Source: Simmondsia chinensis (Eukaryota; Streptophyta; Magnoliopsida; Caryophyllales; Simmondsiaceae). Taken from it: a stretch of 64,000 nt of DNA. The stretch covers positions 10,579,501 to 10,643,500 of the forward strand of contig JAGTTD010000022.1 in NCBI GenBank assembly GCA_018398585.1, given 5' to 3'. Shown here one piece after another: positions 11,503 to 22,413 of this stretch. The notes below the pieces were generated by a model. It saw nothing but the letters and a program-made list of their open reading frames with translations, searched no databases and was not told the DNA's origin. Within the stretch, counting starts at the first letter, position 1. Each line of letters begins with the position of its first letter. Position numbers and translations under genes: made by a program.

Positions 11503-14500
11503 TTAGAGGTGGCCAACGGGCCGGGCCGGCACGGAAACCGCACCAGTGCGGGCCGGGCCTCGGGCCTATTTTTATTTTCGGCCGAACCCGGGCCGGCCCG
11601 CACGGTCCGGGCCCGAGCCCCGGGCCCAACGGCTCTAAAAAGAGTGGTTGGGCTTGTTTTGAAGAGCCATTTTGTAAAGAGCCGTTTATTTTTTTTTTCC
11701 TATAAATACTTAAACCTTTCCAACTCATTTTCTCACCAATTCTTCAATCCTCTCTTCTCTCTCTATACATTCATCATCTCCCATCTTCTCTAACTTTGCT
11801 AATTGCAAAAATTGTGCTCAAAAGTTCGAAGTTCGTAAAGTATTTGGCTGAAGTTCTAATTTCATTGTTCTCTCGTTTCGGTAATTTTAGTATCGTAATT
11901 TTATTTGATTCGCATTTTTAGTTATTTAATTTGCATTACTACTTGCATTTTATAAATACTAATCACTTATACTAATATGGCACACAACTCTTCATCATCC
12001 TCTGGAGCCAGTCGTGCTAGTTCTAGCTCTTCTCGGCCACCCAGAATCCCTAAAAGGAGTAGAATTGTCTTACTTGATACTAAAGAACGAGCTTTTATAC
12101 AACCAGACCCAACACCCCCATACACTGATGATAGCATAGATTATGACTTTTCACAACAACAAGATTATCATGAGTCAGGTGGTGGTGGGGTTGGAGACTC
12201 ACAAACTAATGAGGAACCCACCCCCACCACTAAAGCCCAGCCTGAAACTAGTACCTCTACTAGTAGGCGTACAACTAGTGGGGTATGGAAGCACTTTACC
12301 CTTAATAAGACAACTAATAAAGCAACTTGTAAATTATATAACCCACCTAAGGATTTTAGCCATCAACCTGGTAGTGGGACGGGCCCATTAAACAGACATA
12401 TACATAGGTGCCACCACGAGCAATTCCCAAAAAAGAGCCAACAACGTCTAGTACAGCAAGTGACCGGTGCACTTGCTAATTTTAGGTTCTCTCAGGAGAG
12501 CAACTGAAAGGGGCTAGCTAAATATATAATTATGAGTGAAAGGCCTTTTAATACCCGCGAAGACCTAAATTTAGTCAACTACCTCCAACGAAATGTTAAT
12601 CCCGCCATTGTGAGGATTCCTCGGAACACCGTAAAGCGGGACGCTTTTACGTTGTACCACCGGATGAAAACTGGGGTCTTCACACATTTTGCGACGAACA
12701 CGAGCATGTTCTCGTTGACCTCGGACGTATGGACGTCGAAACCCGGCCAACCTTATATGTGCATAACGGCACACAGGACCGATGAATCCTTCATCATGCA
12801 AAAGCGGATAATTCATTTTGGACTTTTAGATTGCCCCCACAATGCCGAGGTAATTATTGGTGTGATTATGTCGGCAGTCCGCGACTGGGGCATACAGCGA
12901 CGTATCTTTAATATTATGTTTGACAATGCTACCAATAACACTGCAGCCGTTGCACATTTAATTAGGCAAATGAGACCCATGTGAGGTGGGAAGTGTTTCC
13001 ATATTCGTTGCATTTGTCACATTTTGCATTTAATGGTAACGGATGGTTTAGATCTCATAAAAGCATCCCTTATCACCTTAAGATCGATAATAATATCTGT
13101 AAAATCATCCAGCACTAGAAAAAGAAAATTTAAAAATTTATGTAGGTTGCATAACATAGAATATAAACAATTCGAATTAGACTCCCAAAATAGGTGATCG
13201 TCTATAGTAGAAATGTTAGAGCGCCTTCTACCATACAAAGACATTCTAATAGAATACGCCCAGGAAAATCGTGCAGAATGGATCGATTACAACCTGGCCG
13301 GTATAAATTGGGAGACAATAGATCAAATTTGTAACTTTTTTAGCATGTTTAAAGAGGCAACAACATTTTTTTCGGGTTGCTATTATCCGACCATCCCTCA
13401 AGCAATATCAAGATTGCTTGATATTGTCAATTGGATGGTTGGTAATGAATCCAACCCCGTTTTGTCCACATCGATTCAGGCAATGAAAGAAAAGTTTGTC
13501 AAATATTATTTTGAACTACCTCTTACATACTGCTTTGCAACTATTTTACACCCTCGTTGTAAACGCTCGGGTTTCAACTTGTTTTGCCAACATTTTTTCA
13601 TGTATTTGAATCCTACTCTTAATATCGACACTTTCATTGCCGATGTCGATAACGACTTGCATAGTTTATTTTCTCAATATTCCCGTCGATGAGCGTCCAA
13701 TAATCCTAGTACTGCTGTAGTAAGATCTTCCACATCTAGTAGAAGTAGTTCACACACGTCATATTCATGGAAGCTGTTGGAGCAATTTACGCCCATAGCA
13801 GCCCCCACATCATGTGACGAGTTAGATTATTATTTACGGACACCGATGGTCCATATTTTCGGGCCGCCGGCCAACCCGAATTTTGACCTGTTACAATGGT
13901 GGAACACAAACCAAACCCAGTATCCCGTGCTTTCCACCATGGCACGTGATATACTAAGTTGTCCGGTGTCTTCAGCAGCATCGGAGTGTGCATTCAGTCT
14001 TGGTGGCAGGTTGCTTGGAACGAAGAGGGCGAAGCTATTGCCGTCAAGCTTGGAGATGTCCGTGTGCTTGAAAGATTGGCTGCTAGCAGAGGCAAGAGAT
14101 CAACAAAGAATGAAGCTGGATTCATCAAGCGATGAAGAAGACGACCGTACAACCAATACCTCAAATGATGGCCTAGATACCCCCGAAGGTGACTGATATC
14201 AACACTTTTGTATGTCAATTATTTACTTTTGAATATTGACGTCAAAAGACGACCGCACCCCCCATATACCTCAAAAGACGACCACACCCCCCATATGTCA
14301 AACTTTGTATTTGTACTTATATTTGTTACGTTATTTATGTACCATTATTTTTTTGATAAGATATTTACCATTACTTATTGTGTATTTTATTTTATTACAT
14401 ATATTTAATGCATATTTAGCATTATTAGTGCTTGAAAAAAAATGTATTTATATCTCATATTATTTATCAATGAATTACAATAATTTTAGTACAAAACGAC

Positions 14501-14704
14501 TTTGTATTATAGCTCTTTTTTTTCCTTTAGTACAAAAATGACTTTAGTACAAAAAACGGGGCCCAGGCCAGGCCTGACCCTCAAGGGCCCCAGGCCGGGC
14601 CGGGCAGGGCCATGCCCGGTTCCCAGACTGGCCTCTGCCCGGCCCGGCCCACTACAGTGCGGGCCAACCGGGCTTCGGCCCAGGCCCGCCCATTGGCCAC
14701 CACC
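11503..14704 (+). mobile_element. hAT DNA transposon, near full length
   Basis: A 3.2-kb element bounded by an exact 8-bp target duplication AGGCTATC (11495-11502 and 14705-14712). Imperfect inverted ends share the core GGTGGCCAA followed by GGGC. Both subterminal zones are very rich in GGGCCGGGCC-type repeats, while the interior is ordinary. It encodes a BED-finger hAT transposase on the plus strand. It lies only 44 bp right of the LARD-like element. Confidence 0.93.
11977..14196 (+). pseudogene. hAT transposase, one frame with four premature TGA codons
   Basis: The reading frame from the ATG at 11977 to the TGA at 14194 spans 740 codons without a frameshift but with internal TGA codons at 12505, 12982, 13198 and 13690. 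Domains in order are a Ser/Pro-rich N terminus; a BED zinc finger (about residues 100-155, with GVWKHFTL, ATCKLY and GTGPLNRHIHRCH, the usual second Cys being Tyr); the RNase H-like catalytic core (SLTSDVWTS, FNIMFDNATNN, HIRCICHILHL); and the C-terminal dimerisation domain (WWNTNQTQYPVLSTMARDIL, SSAASECAFS). The TGA at 13198 sits where relatives have the Trp of an RW-S motif, so it is a likely TGG change. Length fits family members. It is inactive unless TGA is read through, which I do not expect. Confidence 0.92.
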
Positions 14705-14712
14705 AGGCTATC

Positions 14713-15209
14713 CACCCTCTAATCTTGAGTTCTTTGATTCGAAGCTACTTTCTGCATCTTGGATACTAGTGGCCCTTATTAGAATGTAGTAAAAACATAC
14801 AATTTGAAGGGCAAAACAAGGGAATAGTTCCGTTAAAAAAAAAAAAAAAAAAGAGGGAAGAGTAGAAAGAGTTATGATTGAGCAATTTGCAATTATGGAC
14901 TAGGGTCTTTTTTGCATTGTGTATCTACCTTCCTTCTTGGTTTATCTCCCAACCTTATCCTGACACTCCCTATTTTATTTTTAGTGTCTTCAATCTTCTA
15001 GCATCTGTTGGCCATATATTTCATTATGCAATCCTGTTTTCTTATTTTGATCTGTCGTGTTTGTCCTTTTCCTTGCTGGTCTTTTGGGCCTCGCTTTAGA
15101 CGAGTGGCTTGTCTTATATCGCGACTTTGTCGCTAATTACCAGGAAAAAAAAAATGAATAGAAACAGATTACAACTACTTGTCTCATTTAGCTAATAAAG
15201 TAAAGGTAG
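14713..15209. other. No gene seen
   Basis: Spacer between two hAT-type elements, with an A-run near 14836-14851. Short frames here match nothing known to me. Confidence 0.4.
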
Positions 15210-15217
15210 CTCAATGA

Positions 15218-15750
15218 TGGGATGGCAATGGGGCGGTAAAATCCGTTACCCACGGGTATGCGTATAATTGAGGCGGGTAGCGTGTATGGATTAGGTGTAC
15301 TCGATCCATGCCCGGCATAGATATGGGACGGGTATGGGTATAATGTCGTACCCGCCCCATCCTGCTCCATGCCCGCCTTGCCCTACCTTATACCTGCTCT
15401 ATTTTATATCTAATTAACTTTTAAATTAAAAATACGTGCTTAAATTTAGTTACCAAAATTATTGATCAATGTTATAACACATTATTATTGAATTTTTAAA
15501 AGTCTGATTTAAATAATTAATACGCACAAGTATGGATAATCGTTTGGTAATCATATTAGGGTGCGTATGAAGCAGGTAATCGATATCCATTGGATACTCA
15601 AGGGTAATGGAGAGGGTATGGGTATGGGTTTGTACCTGTCTGGGCGGGTATCTATTTCATACCCATGGCGGTTATAGGTATGGATTTGAATGGTGGGTAT
15701 GGGTATGAAGGAGGCACTCCTGTAGCCACCCCGCTCTATTACTATCCCTA
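15218..15750. mobile_element. Non-autonomous hAT MITE
   Basis: About 530 bp with imperfect inverted ends: left TGGGATGGCAATGGGGCGG, right (reverse complement) TAGGGATAGTAATAGAGCGG. The flanks CTCAATGA (15210-15217) and CTGAATGA (15751-15758) form an 8-bp duplication with one mismatch. Subterminal zones are dense in GGGTATGGGTA-type units in both orientations, as in many plant hAT MITEs. There is no transposase. Confidence 0.75.
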
Positions 15751-15758
15751 CTGAATGA

Positions 15759-16825
15759 CCCTAAGGCTGTGATTGGAACAAAAACAATTTTAACATAAAG
15801 AAACATCGAGGAAAAGTTTTAAAAGTACAACAAATGGTTTTTTTTTTTTTTTTTTTTTTTTTTGGATGTGGAGGAAAGTTTAAGGGAAAAAAAAATTTGT
15901 GAATTTAAACTATATTATAGGTGAAGAAAGAATCATGGAGTAGGGTTGTTAAAAATTACAAGTTGTTGGCTAATACTATAAAAATAGAATTAAGTCAGAC
16001 AACTGTTATTCAAGCCATCCTTGATTGTTGGCTCTTTATTAGTTTTAGTCCATTCTAGTATGCATGAAGTAATGAATATAGTTAAAATATTAAAATTTGG
16101 ACAGTGTTGGAGAATCAAGTATAACACCAAGTTAGTCTATTATGATTCTGCCAAATCGTCGCTCCTAGATATGGACTTCATTGGTCTTCACTACAGTCTA
16201 ATTTAGGTTTAAGTAATAGACATATTTAAATGCAATATACGGATCTGGAAATAATAAAAAATCTGATCTTAAGAGTGGATTGGACTTGTCATTCGTTTGT
16301 CCATTACCTGGTCCTTAATTTGCACCTTTATGGCTTTTCAATTTGGACTAATCAAGTTGCCCAATGAAAGATTGAATTCAATTGGATTAGTTATTTCTAA
16401 GGTCCAGTTCTTAGCTCTTGATCTGGATCTATGTTGCCCCTTGCCAAGTCAGTCCAAGCCAAATGGTCCATATTATAGGGCCTCAGCTTCCACCATAGGC
16501 CTCTACAAAAGGGTTGAATCAAGCTTGCCACCATAAATATTGGGCCCCAGCATGCAATTGACTGAAAAACATAAGTTATCTTATGCACAATTTCTTGAGA
16601 AATAGAGAATTATCGCATAACATATAAAAACTATGGCATCAAAGAAACACATTACAACTTTAGTTAGAATCCATCTACAATTAACAACCAAAGCCACTAC
16701 TGTTACTACGCTTAGTCAAAAAACTATGAGATCAAAATTTTTACTTGACTTTAAACGTAGCACATAAAACAATGATCATTTAGGCATTCAAAAGCCCCAA
16801 TCATTTTTTTTGGAAATTGATAAAT
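15759..16825. other. No gene seen; long T run at 15839-15863
   Basis: AT-rich sequence with a poly-T tract. The short open frames here have no recognisable similarity. Confidence 0.4.
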
Positions 16826-16830
16826 GTATG

Positions 16831-17441
16831 TGTTAGGATTATGTCTCAAATTACTTGTTTTATGTTTATGGGTTGCCAAGAGGTCACCGATCGATCGGAA
16901 GGGAAGCCTGATCAATCGGGTGATTTAAGTAAATTTTCGGGATTTTGGGCTATAAGAGGGCTGATCGATCAGCCCGTTTCCGATCGATCAGGTCCTCCCA
17001 GACCTGCGCCTATATATGGGCATAGGGTTTACGTCATTATGATCCAATTTAGAGTGAGACGCTGCAATCGAGAGAGAGAGGTGATTTCATAATTCCTCCA
17101 ATTCAGCTATTCGAGTGCTACGAAAGTTAAGAGAAAGTTATTGTAATTCTTTCATATACCTCGTTCAGAGGAAGTGTCGTTATAATTCTTCCGTTCAGTA
17201 TCAATAAAGAATCACCATCTCCGACCGTGGTTTTCTCCCCTCTCGATTCTAGAGGGGTTTCCACGTAAATATTGTATGTTCGTGTTTGTTCTTTCTTTCT
17301 CCATATATTTGTTTACTTCTCGTTTCTGTGAGTCATATTATTTGAATCGAATCAAGTGATTGGGGTTTACGCTTCCACATCAAGATTTTCCTAACAAATT
17401 GGTATCATAGTATATCAGTTTGTTCCAGATTTATCCGCACA
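16831..17441 (+). repeat. 5' LTR, family A
   Basis: Begins TGTTAGGATT and ends CCGCACA; the target duplication fixes both ends. U3 carries a cluster of GATCGATC or GATCAATC sites (about 16887-16992). A TATATAT box lies near 17010 and an AATAAA signal near 17203. Its last 45 bp start with a PBS-like sequence (17397-17410). Confidence 0.9.
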
Positions 17442-17457
17442 AATTGGTATTAGAGCC
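17397..17457 (+). promoter_or_regulatory. Fossil PBS inside the LTR plus the functional PBS
   Basis: AATTGGTATCATAG (17397-17410) directly follows CCTAACA, an apparent older LTR terminus. Exactly 45 bp later, AATTGGTATTAGAGCC (17442-17457) follows CCGCACA, the real LTR terminus. The first copy recurs in the 3' LTR (from 19825), so it belongs to the LTR and not to the leader. Confidence 0.85.
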
Positions 17458-17479
17458 CTGTTTATTTCAATTTGATAAT

Positions 17480-19138
17480 ATGACATCCGCTATTAGATCC
17501 AAAGTTGAGAAGTTTTGTGGTCAAGGGAGCTTTAGTTCATGACAGGTTCGCGTTAAGGGCCTCTTGACTCAAAGTGGCTTCAAGAAAGCTTTAGATGGGA
17601 AAGAGAAGAAACCAGAGAATTTGACAGAAGCACAATGGGAGGAGTTAGATGAGAAGGCTCTCACTACAATTCAGATGTGTCTTACCGATGATATTTTGAC
17701 AAAAGTTCTGGAAATGAAGACCGCTAAGGAGTTATGGGAGAAAATTGTAGGATATGTTCTATTTCAAGTCTGTCCCCAACAAACTCGCAGTTAAGCGCCG
17801 GTTGTTCTCGTTTCGTATGTCAGAAGGTACGTCACTTAAGAATCACGTCAATGAATTTAATTGAATTGTTCAAGATTTGAAAGAATTGGATGATATTTCT
17901 AAGGATAAAGATCAGGCAATGTTGTTGTTGTTATGTTCTTTCTCTGCTTCATATAAGGGTTTTGTTGAAAGCATGATTTATGGTGGTAGACAAACCATAT
18001 CTATTGACGGAGTTAAGAGAAACCTACTGAGTCAAGAATGAGTAGATAAAGAATTATCTGATTCTGTTAATAACTCAGGTAGTGGTTTATTTGTGAGGGG
18101 GGGAACTGAGTATGATCATAGTAGAAGCAAGTTTAAGTCTAGGCATCAAAACCTAACCTGTAACTACTGTCATAAGAAAGGACACATTAAGAAAGACTGT
18201 TACAAGCTTAAAAGAAAACTTGAAGCAGATAAAAGGTTTGACCGGAGATGCATAGTAGCTAGTGTTATGGATGGTGAGAATGACGATCTTCTACTGTCTG
18301 TGTCTAAACCTCGATCCAATTTGAGAGATAGTTTGATTTTGGATTCGGGTTGCTCCTATCATGTCTGTCCCAATCGGGATAGGTTTTCCACTACGAGTTC
18401 GTTCGAGGTGGAGTTGCTTTGATGGGTAATGATACTCCATGCAAAGTTCTGGGTATAGGAACAATTCGTTTTAGGATGTTCGTTGGCACTATCAGGGTTT
18501 TGAGCGATGTTCGCCATGTTCCTGATTTGAAGAAGAATCCCATCTCTTTAGGTACTCTTAAGTCTAAAGGGTACAAGTACACAGCTGAAGGTGGAGTTTT
18601 GAGGGTCGTTAAGGGTGCATTGATAGTTATGAAGAGCAAAAGGTTAGGTACTCTATATGAGCTTGTCGGTTCCACAGTTGTAAGATCTGTTGCAGCATCT
18701 TCATCATCCTTATTGTTGACAGAACCAGAGATCACAAATTCAGGACGTTTGAGATTGGATCATTCAGGTGATAGGGGTCTGTCTGAGCACAGTGTGAGGG
18801 GCTCATTTTTTGGTCAGTCTATAGAATTGATATTATGTGAACAAGGGCTTTATGGGAAGCAGAAAGGTTTTCGCTTCAAACAATTCCTGACGAGTAGAGA
18901 TGTCATGTTTGATGAGTCTTTGTTATTGTCTCCACAGAAGATGTTATCAGTTAGTTGTGATTTAGGTCAGGTGAGTAAGCTAGAGGGAGTTCAGTTTCAG
19001 TTGAGTTACACAATTCAGCAGCAGGTGGCTGTTTCAGATAATGTGTCAAGAGCCAATTCAGAGAAGAAGAAGATTGGCATTGCTGATAACCTCTCAGATA
19101 TGTTCACTCAGTTGCTACCTAGCATGAGACTCAGTTAG
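17480..19138 (+). pseudogene. Copia gag-protease with fused pol remnants (family A)
   Basis: ATG at 17480 opens gag (MTSAIRSKVEKF, then GQGSFS), stopped after about 20 codons by a TGA where family B has Trp. The frame continues through the UBN2-type gag region (KALDGKEKKPENLTEAQWEE, then KTAKELWEK), a zinc knuckle CNYCHKKGHIKKDC near 18160, and the protease site LDSGCSYHVCPN near 18340. A frameshift follows, then MGNDTPCKVLGIGTI and a pre-integrase start ending GKQKGFRFK. The sequence then jumps to FLTSRDVMFDES, normally far downstream, and ends in KKKIGIADNLSDMFT, the extreme C terminus of RNase H. Two stretches of pol are therefore missing. Confidence 0.88.
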
Positions 19139-19236
19139 GTTTCATGTTTTGTTGGAATAACCCCGTGTGTGGGGTATTTAGTGGAGAAGGTGGAGGAAAT
19201 TCTTTCATGTATATAATTTGAGCCAAGATGGAGATT

Positions 19237-19866
19237 TGTTAGGATTAAGTCTCAAATTACTTGCTTTATGTTTATAGGTTGCCGAGAGGTCACCGATCCA
19301 TCGGGAGGGAAACTTGATCAATCGGGTGATTTAAGTAAATTTTCGGGATTTTGGGCAGTAAGAGGGCCGATCGATCAGCCCGTTTTTGATCGATCGGGTG
19401 TTTTCCGATCAATCGGGTCCTCCCAGACCTGTGCCTATATATATGGGCATAGGGTTTACGTTATTATGATCCAATTTAGAGTGAGGTGATGCCACTTGAG
19501 AGAAAGAGGTAATTTCGTAATTCCTCCAATTCAGATATCCAAGTGCTATGAGAGTTAAGAGAAAGTGATTGTAATTCTTTCATAGATCCCATTCAGAGGA
19601 AGTGTCATTACAATTCTTCCATTCAGTATCAATAAAGAATCTCCATCTTCGCCCGTGGTTTTCTCCCATCTCAATTGTAGAGGGGTTTCCACGTAAATAT
19701 TGTGTGTTCGTGTTTGTTCTTTCTTTCTTTATATATTTGTTTACTTCTTGTTTGTGTGAGTCATATTATTTGAATCGAGTCAAGTGATGAGGGTTTACAC
19801 TTCCGCATCAAGATTTTCCTAACAAATTGATATCATAGTTCAGTTTGTTCCAGATTTATCCGCACA
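19237..19866 (+). repeat. 3' LTR, family A
   Basis: Preceded by the purine-rich CCAAGATGGAGATT. Starts TGTTAGG and ends CGCACA, followed by the GTATG duplication. Same GATCGATC cluster and fossil PBS as the 5' LTR, with one extra CGATCAATCGG segment. Confidence 0.9.
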
Positions 19867-20141
19867 GTATGAATGTCCTTCATACACTGATTTTAAATCA
19901 TATTGAATCCTAATGTCTAGAACATTTATTATTTCTTGTTTCCTTTTTCTGACCTATTCTCCTTGTGGAGTATTTTGGCCAAAATTATTTTGGCTCCTTT
20001 TGTAATTTAAAAAATTTAAAGAAAAGAAAAATATGAGGAAAAAAAAGTTGAAAAGAAATAAAATGGTGAAAATTTACTTTTTTTTTTCCTTATTTGGAAG
20101 ATAAGGAAAAAAAGGGAAAAAAATAATAAAACGTTCTAAAG

Positions 20142-21740
20142 ATGGTTCGAAAATCAAAACATATCTTGTCACTTTCTACAAGCATGGGGGTACAAGAGCC
20201 CAATTGTTCTTTTTCTCAAACTGTTAAGATCCCTCCATGGCAAGAAGCTATAGCCGAGGAGTTCAATGCTCTTTTACAAAATCATACGTGGGATCTTGTA
20301 CCTCCTACTTCAAATCAAAATGTAGTTGATAGCACATGAAAATACAAAATCAATTATAAGGCAAATGGTTCGGTTGAACACTTCAAGGCTAGACTTGTAG
20401 CTTAGGATTTTCATCAGTAAGAAGGTATAGAGTATTTTTGAGACTTTTAGTCCTATAGTTAAACCCACAATCGATAGATTTATACTCTCCTTAACTGTGA
20501 CCTACAAGTGGCCCATTAGACAACTAGAAGTTAAAATTGCATTTTTACATGGATATCTTACTAAGGAAGTCTACATGAAACAACCCCAAGGATTTGTTCA
20601 CCCTATGTTTCCCAACCATGTTTGTCGTCTTTGTAAGGCACTTTATGGGCTTAAACAAGATTCTCGGGCTTGGTTTCATCGATTTAGCACGTTCCTTCAT
20701 ATTCAAGGACTCCACTGTAGTTAGGCTGATCCATCTCTGTTTATTTTTCGCTCTTCCATAGATCTTCTTTGTCTTCTTTTTTATGTTGATGATACTATTC
20801 TAATTGGGTCTAATGTTACTCTGCTCACGTCATTCATTAGAACTCGTTCTCAACAATTTGCAATAAAAGACTTAGGTCCTCTTCACTATTTCCTTGGCAT
20901 TGAGGCCAAGCATAGTGATAAGGGTTTCTTTTTAACCCAACATATATGTGCCATTGGTCTTTTGCTCAAACTTGATATGCTTGAATCTAAACCAATTCAG
21001 ACTCCTTTACCAACTCGAATCCAACCTTCTCATACTGATGGGGAATTACTTGCTGATCTTACTGAGTATCATAGTGCTGTAGGAGCTCTTCAGTATCTTA
21101 CCATGACTCGACCTAATATTTGTTATGCAGTTAACTGTGTTTCCCAGTTTATGCATGCTCCTAGGTCTTCTCATTGGCAGATGGTTAAATGGATACTACG
21201 ATACCTCAAGCTCACACCAGACCATGGTCTTGCCATCCAACCAGGATCCTATACCATGATCAGAGCTTATGCTGATGCTGATTGGGGTGGTTGTCTTGAC
21301 ATCAGAGTTCTACCATTGGTTATGCATATTTCCTTGGACCCAATCTCATCTCTTGGCACGCTAAGATACAACCTACTGCTGCTAAGTCTATTGCTGAGTC
21401 GGAGTATAGGGCTGTGGCTAATATTGTTGCTGAAAGTGACTGGATTTGATATATCATGCGGGATCTTGGTCTACGCCTATCAAGTCCCATTGTTCTTTAT
21501 TATGATAATGTTTCTGCCACATATGTTGCCGCTAACCCAATCTCCAATGATCGCACCAAGCATGTTGATGTTGACTATCATTAAATTCATGAGAAGGTAG
21601 TCAAGGATGATCTCCATGTTTAATATACACCTACTACCAAACAGGTTCCAGACGTACTCACGAAGGGTCTATGAACTGATCGCTTCAGTACTCACAAGGA
21701 CAATCTACACGTTGGTCCTCCCGTTTAGATTGAAGGGGCG
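20142..21740 (+). pseudogene. Copia reverse transcriptase and RNase H, 3' half of an element
   Basis: Translation shows a Ty1/copia RVT_2 domain from WQEAIAEEFNALLQNHTWDL (about 20240), through RQLEVKIAFLHGYLTKEVYM, LCKALYGLKQDSRAWFHRF and the catalytic YVDD (about 20785), to DLGPLHYFLGIEAK, RPNICYAVNCVSQFMH and the RNase H start YADADWGGC. Frameshifts and stops occur throughout. A polypurine tract (ATTGAAGGGGC, ending near 21739) closes the internal region. Everything 5' of the reverse transcriptase is missing. The wording of the RT motifs suggests the Ale/Retrofit lineage, from memory only. Confidence 0.88.
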
Positions 21741-21870
21741 TATTAGGATATATTATTATGTTTTAGATTTACCTTCTATCTGTAGATCTAACCTTATCTA
21801 GATTAGGTTAGACTTATCCTATCATGGATTTATTCTTCTATATATACAATTGCAGGCCACCGTCTTTAAG
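21741..21870 (+). repeat. Truncated 3' LTR of the Copia fragment
   Basis: Directly after the polypurine tract comes TATTAGGATATATTATTATG, an LTR start with TG decayed to TA, then a TATATATA box near 21839. It is lost where the inverted-repeat element begins. No partner LTR is in the window. Confidence 0.6.
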
Positions 21871-22294
21871 TATGCCAAACAAATCTAACTCTTCACAACT
21901 TCCTTTATAATTAAATACAACACACCCTCTGCACTTTCAATTTCATAAAATAGCCCCCTTAACTTTGTAATTGAACATAACACGGCCCCTTTCATTTTCA
22001 ATTTTAAAAAAAAATAGCCTCCTAAACTTTGTTAATATACACAATTCACCCCTCTAACTTTGTTATTAAATACGTCTCACCCCTTAATTTGAGTGTAATA
22101 ACTCAATTAAGGGTGTTTTTCTATTAGATAAGAATCACCAGTTATGATAAATTTAAGTGCTAAATTTGATACATTGAGGATTTAATTAATTATTGTCTAA
22201 CTTAAAAAATAATAAACCTTTAAAAGTTTGATATTAAATACAACTCATTAAAATAAAAGCCCAATAATCTATAGGCATCAAATTTATAACTCAA

Positions 22295-22413
22295 GGGTCC
22301 ATTTACCAGGCACTAATACACCGGATCCCATTAGAACTTCGAAGTTAAGCGTGCTTGGGCGAGAGTAGTACCAGGATGTGTAACCTCCTGGGAAGTCCTC
22401 ATGTTGCCAACCT
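22295..22413 (+). pseudogene. 5S rRNA-like sequence, retroposed
   Basis: About 119 bp matches plant 5S rRNA across its length, from a GGG-initial 5' end through CACCGGATCCCAT, GAAGTTAAGCGTGCTTGGGC (box A region) and GGGCGAGAGTAGTAC to CCTCCTGGGAAGTCCTC (box C region). Changes include TGTGTAACC where the usual sequence is TGGGTGACC, and a divergent acceptor-like 5' strand, so pairing of the termini is weakened. It is not a genomic 5S gene: it stands alone, is flanked by a target duplication, and has no T-run terminator directly after it. Confidence 0.9.

Larger units (their letters stand above)
16831..19866 (+). mobile_element. Non-autonomous Copia element, gag/protease only (family A)
   Basis: LTRs at 16831-17441 and 19237-19866, internal region only 1.8 kb, and an exact 5-bp target duplication GTATG (16826-16830 and 19867-19871). 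The PBS AATTGGTATTAGAGCC follows the 5' LTR directly and is a one-mismatch initiator-Met tRNA site. The internal region encodes gag, a zinc knuckle, protease and the start of the pre-integrase domain, then jumps to short relics of downstream pol sequence. Integrase core, reverse transcriptase and most of RNase H are missing. The two family B units at 42-47 kb have the same layout, so this is an amplified deletion derivative of the TR-GAG kind. Confidence 0.9.

Noticed and set aside
11470..11793. Arg/Ala/Pro-rich frames at the hAT left end, and similar frames at 14502-14789
   Set aside because: They lie in GGGCCGGGCC subterminal repeats and are explained by GC composition.
17397..17441. LTR end at CCTAACA (17396) with a normal leader after it
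   Set aside because: The same sequence follows CCTAACA in the 3' LTR and ends exactly at the GTATG duplication, so it belongs to the LTR.
22295..22413. Functional 5S rRNA gene
   Set aside because: Single copy, bounded by a target duplication, altered in the box C region and terminal stem, and joined to a LINE tail with no T-run terminator.
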